The notes beneath the pieces were generated by a model that was given only the letters and a program-made list of their open reading frames with translations, was not told the DNA's origin and made no database searches. Positions 5,625-6,150 of a DNA stretch of 6,150 nucleotides are shown here, one piece after another. The stretch lies in contig JAPPMR010000988.1 in assembly GCA_028818995.1 (NCBI GenBank), positions 1 to 6,150 on the forward strand. Direction: 5' to 3'. The first letter of the stretch is position 1. The number at the start of each line of letters is the position of its first letter. The position numbers were made by a program, and so were the translations under genes. The DNA comes from Candidatus Poribacteria bacterium (lineage in GTDB: Bacteria; Poribacteria; WGA-4E; WGA-3G).

Positions 5625-6150
5625 CTTTATCTGGAGTATTGTTTTTGTCGGTTGTATAGGCTCTCGGTTGCTTAGCACTATCTACTATATTGAAGACTTA
5701 GATAGTTTGCGATTTGCGCTGAGTATGGTAGATTACGATATTGCCAAGCTGCAACCGCATTTTCCTGCATATCCTGTTTTCTGTTTCGTTGCCAAACTTT
5801 TTTATACACTCATTGGTCGCTTTGCATTAGCATTTTCACTACTTGGAGGTTTATCCACCTTTTTCACAACCTTTTTCACACTAAAGATAGCGAGGATTCA
5901 GAGCACCACAATATTGGGTAAAATCGCAATTTTTGTAATTTTTATGACACCATTACTGTGGCTGATGAGCAATCGCTACATGCCTGATGCAATGGGTGTT
6001 GCGTGTCTTTTCGCAAGTCTCTACTTTACGACAGCAGAAGAAGAAAACGGTAAGAACACATTATTATCTCATAGCATAATTGGGTTTTTCCTTGCAGGTC
6101 CCTTGCTCGGTGTACGGCTTTCTTACCTACCCTTGTTAGTACCTGCGTTA
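5584..6150 (+). CDS. Polytopic membrane protein, likely GT-C type glycosyltransferase (family 39/DUF2723-like), 3'-truncated by the window
   Basis: The ATG at 5584 opens a frame of 189 codons that runs off the window end; the last in-frame stop before it is at 5554. Hydrophobic helices are visible at about 14-33, 62-78, 80-100, 111-128, 136-149 and from 164 on. After the first helix comes EDLDS (37-41) and then LQPHFPAYP (56-64). This resembles the acidic first-loop motif and the 'HxPxYP' segment of GT-C enzymes that use lipid-linked sugars. NRYMPDAMG (130-138) and GVRLSYLP (176-183) also recur in such proteins as I know them. The start is uncertain: GGAG at 5579-5582 is only 1 nt from the ATG at 5584 and 13 nt from the in-frame ATG at 5596. 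It is probably a separate transcription unit from the iron genes. The substrate is unknown; a membrane protein of another polyprenyl-sugar family remains possible. Confidence 0.65.
   Translation, partial: MDREMWRQLQSSNLFIWSIVFVGCIGSRLLSTIYYIEDLDSLRFALSMVDYDIAKLQPHFPAYPVFCFVAKLFYTLIGRFALAFSLLGGLSTFFTTFFTLKIARIQSTTILGKIAIFVIFMTPLLWLMSNRYMPDAMGVACLFASLYFTTAEEENGKNTLLSHSIIGFFLAGPLLGVRLSYLPLLVPAL

Overview
The window holds one strand-uniform stretch of bacterial DNA, with every real gene on the + strand. It looks like most of an iron-acquisition locus followed by the start of an unrelated membrane protein gene. The cell envelope is clearly Gram-negative (a TonB-dependent outer-membrane receptor, two lipoproteins, a periplasmic c-type cytochrome). 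The receptor's N-terminal carboxypeptidase-regulatory-like domain and the DUF4856 protein point to the Bacteroidota or a related FCB-type phylum. However, three genes have clear Shine-Dalgarno sequences (AAGGA, AGGA, AAAGGAG), which most Bacteroidota lack. The intergenic DNA near 5530-5625 carries GATTGGAAG / CTTCCAATC inverted repeats of a kind I associate with sponge-symbiont Poribacteria. A Poribacteria-like or other uncultured FCB-affiliated bacterium is therefore my best guess, held weakly.

Layout. (1) 3-1253: the 3' part of a di-haem c-type cytochrome/peroxidase-like gene (DUF1111, 'di-haem oxidoreductase'), whose start lies upstream of the window. (2) 1281-1535: an 84-residue lipoprotein of unknown function, 27 bp downstream. 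(3) 1558-4049: a FecA-like TonB-dependent receptor, 22 bp further on, split by an apparent one-base deletion in an A-run at about 3610-3612, so that its last ~145 residues lie in another frame. These three read as one operon. (4) 4050-4165: an intergenic region with a 9-bp-stem hairpin, a possible promoter, and a 29-bp near-perfect palindrome whose core matches the 19-bp Fur box at 16 of 19 positions. (5) 4166-5476: a DUF4856 lipoprotein (imelysin-related) directly under that operator. (6) 5477-5583: a short spacer with inverted and direct repeats. (7) 5584 to the window end: the 5' part of a polytopic membrane protein resembling GT-C (family 39 / DUF2723-like) glycosyltransferases.

How it fits together (inference). 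The receptor would bring a ferric chelate across the outer membrane using TonB energy. The DUF4856 lipoprotein and the small lipoprotein would act at the inner face of the outer membrane or in the periplasm. The di-haem protein would do redox chemistry on iron or its ligand. Fur would switch on at least the DUF4856 transcript when iron is scarce. Related loci elsewhere combine di-haem oxidoreductases with imelysin-family lipoproteins, so an imelysin or similar gene may lie just upstream of the window. The main novelty is this particular gene combination, the unknown 84-residue lipoprotein, and the well-preserved Fur operator.
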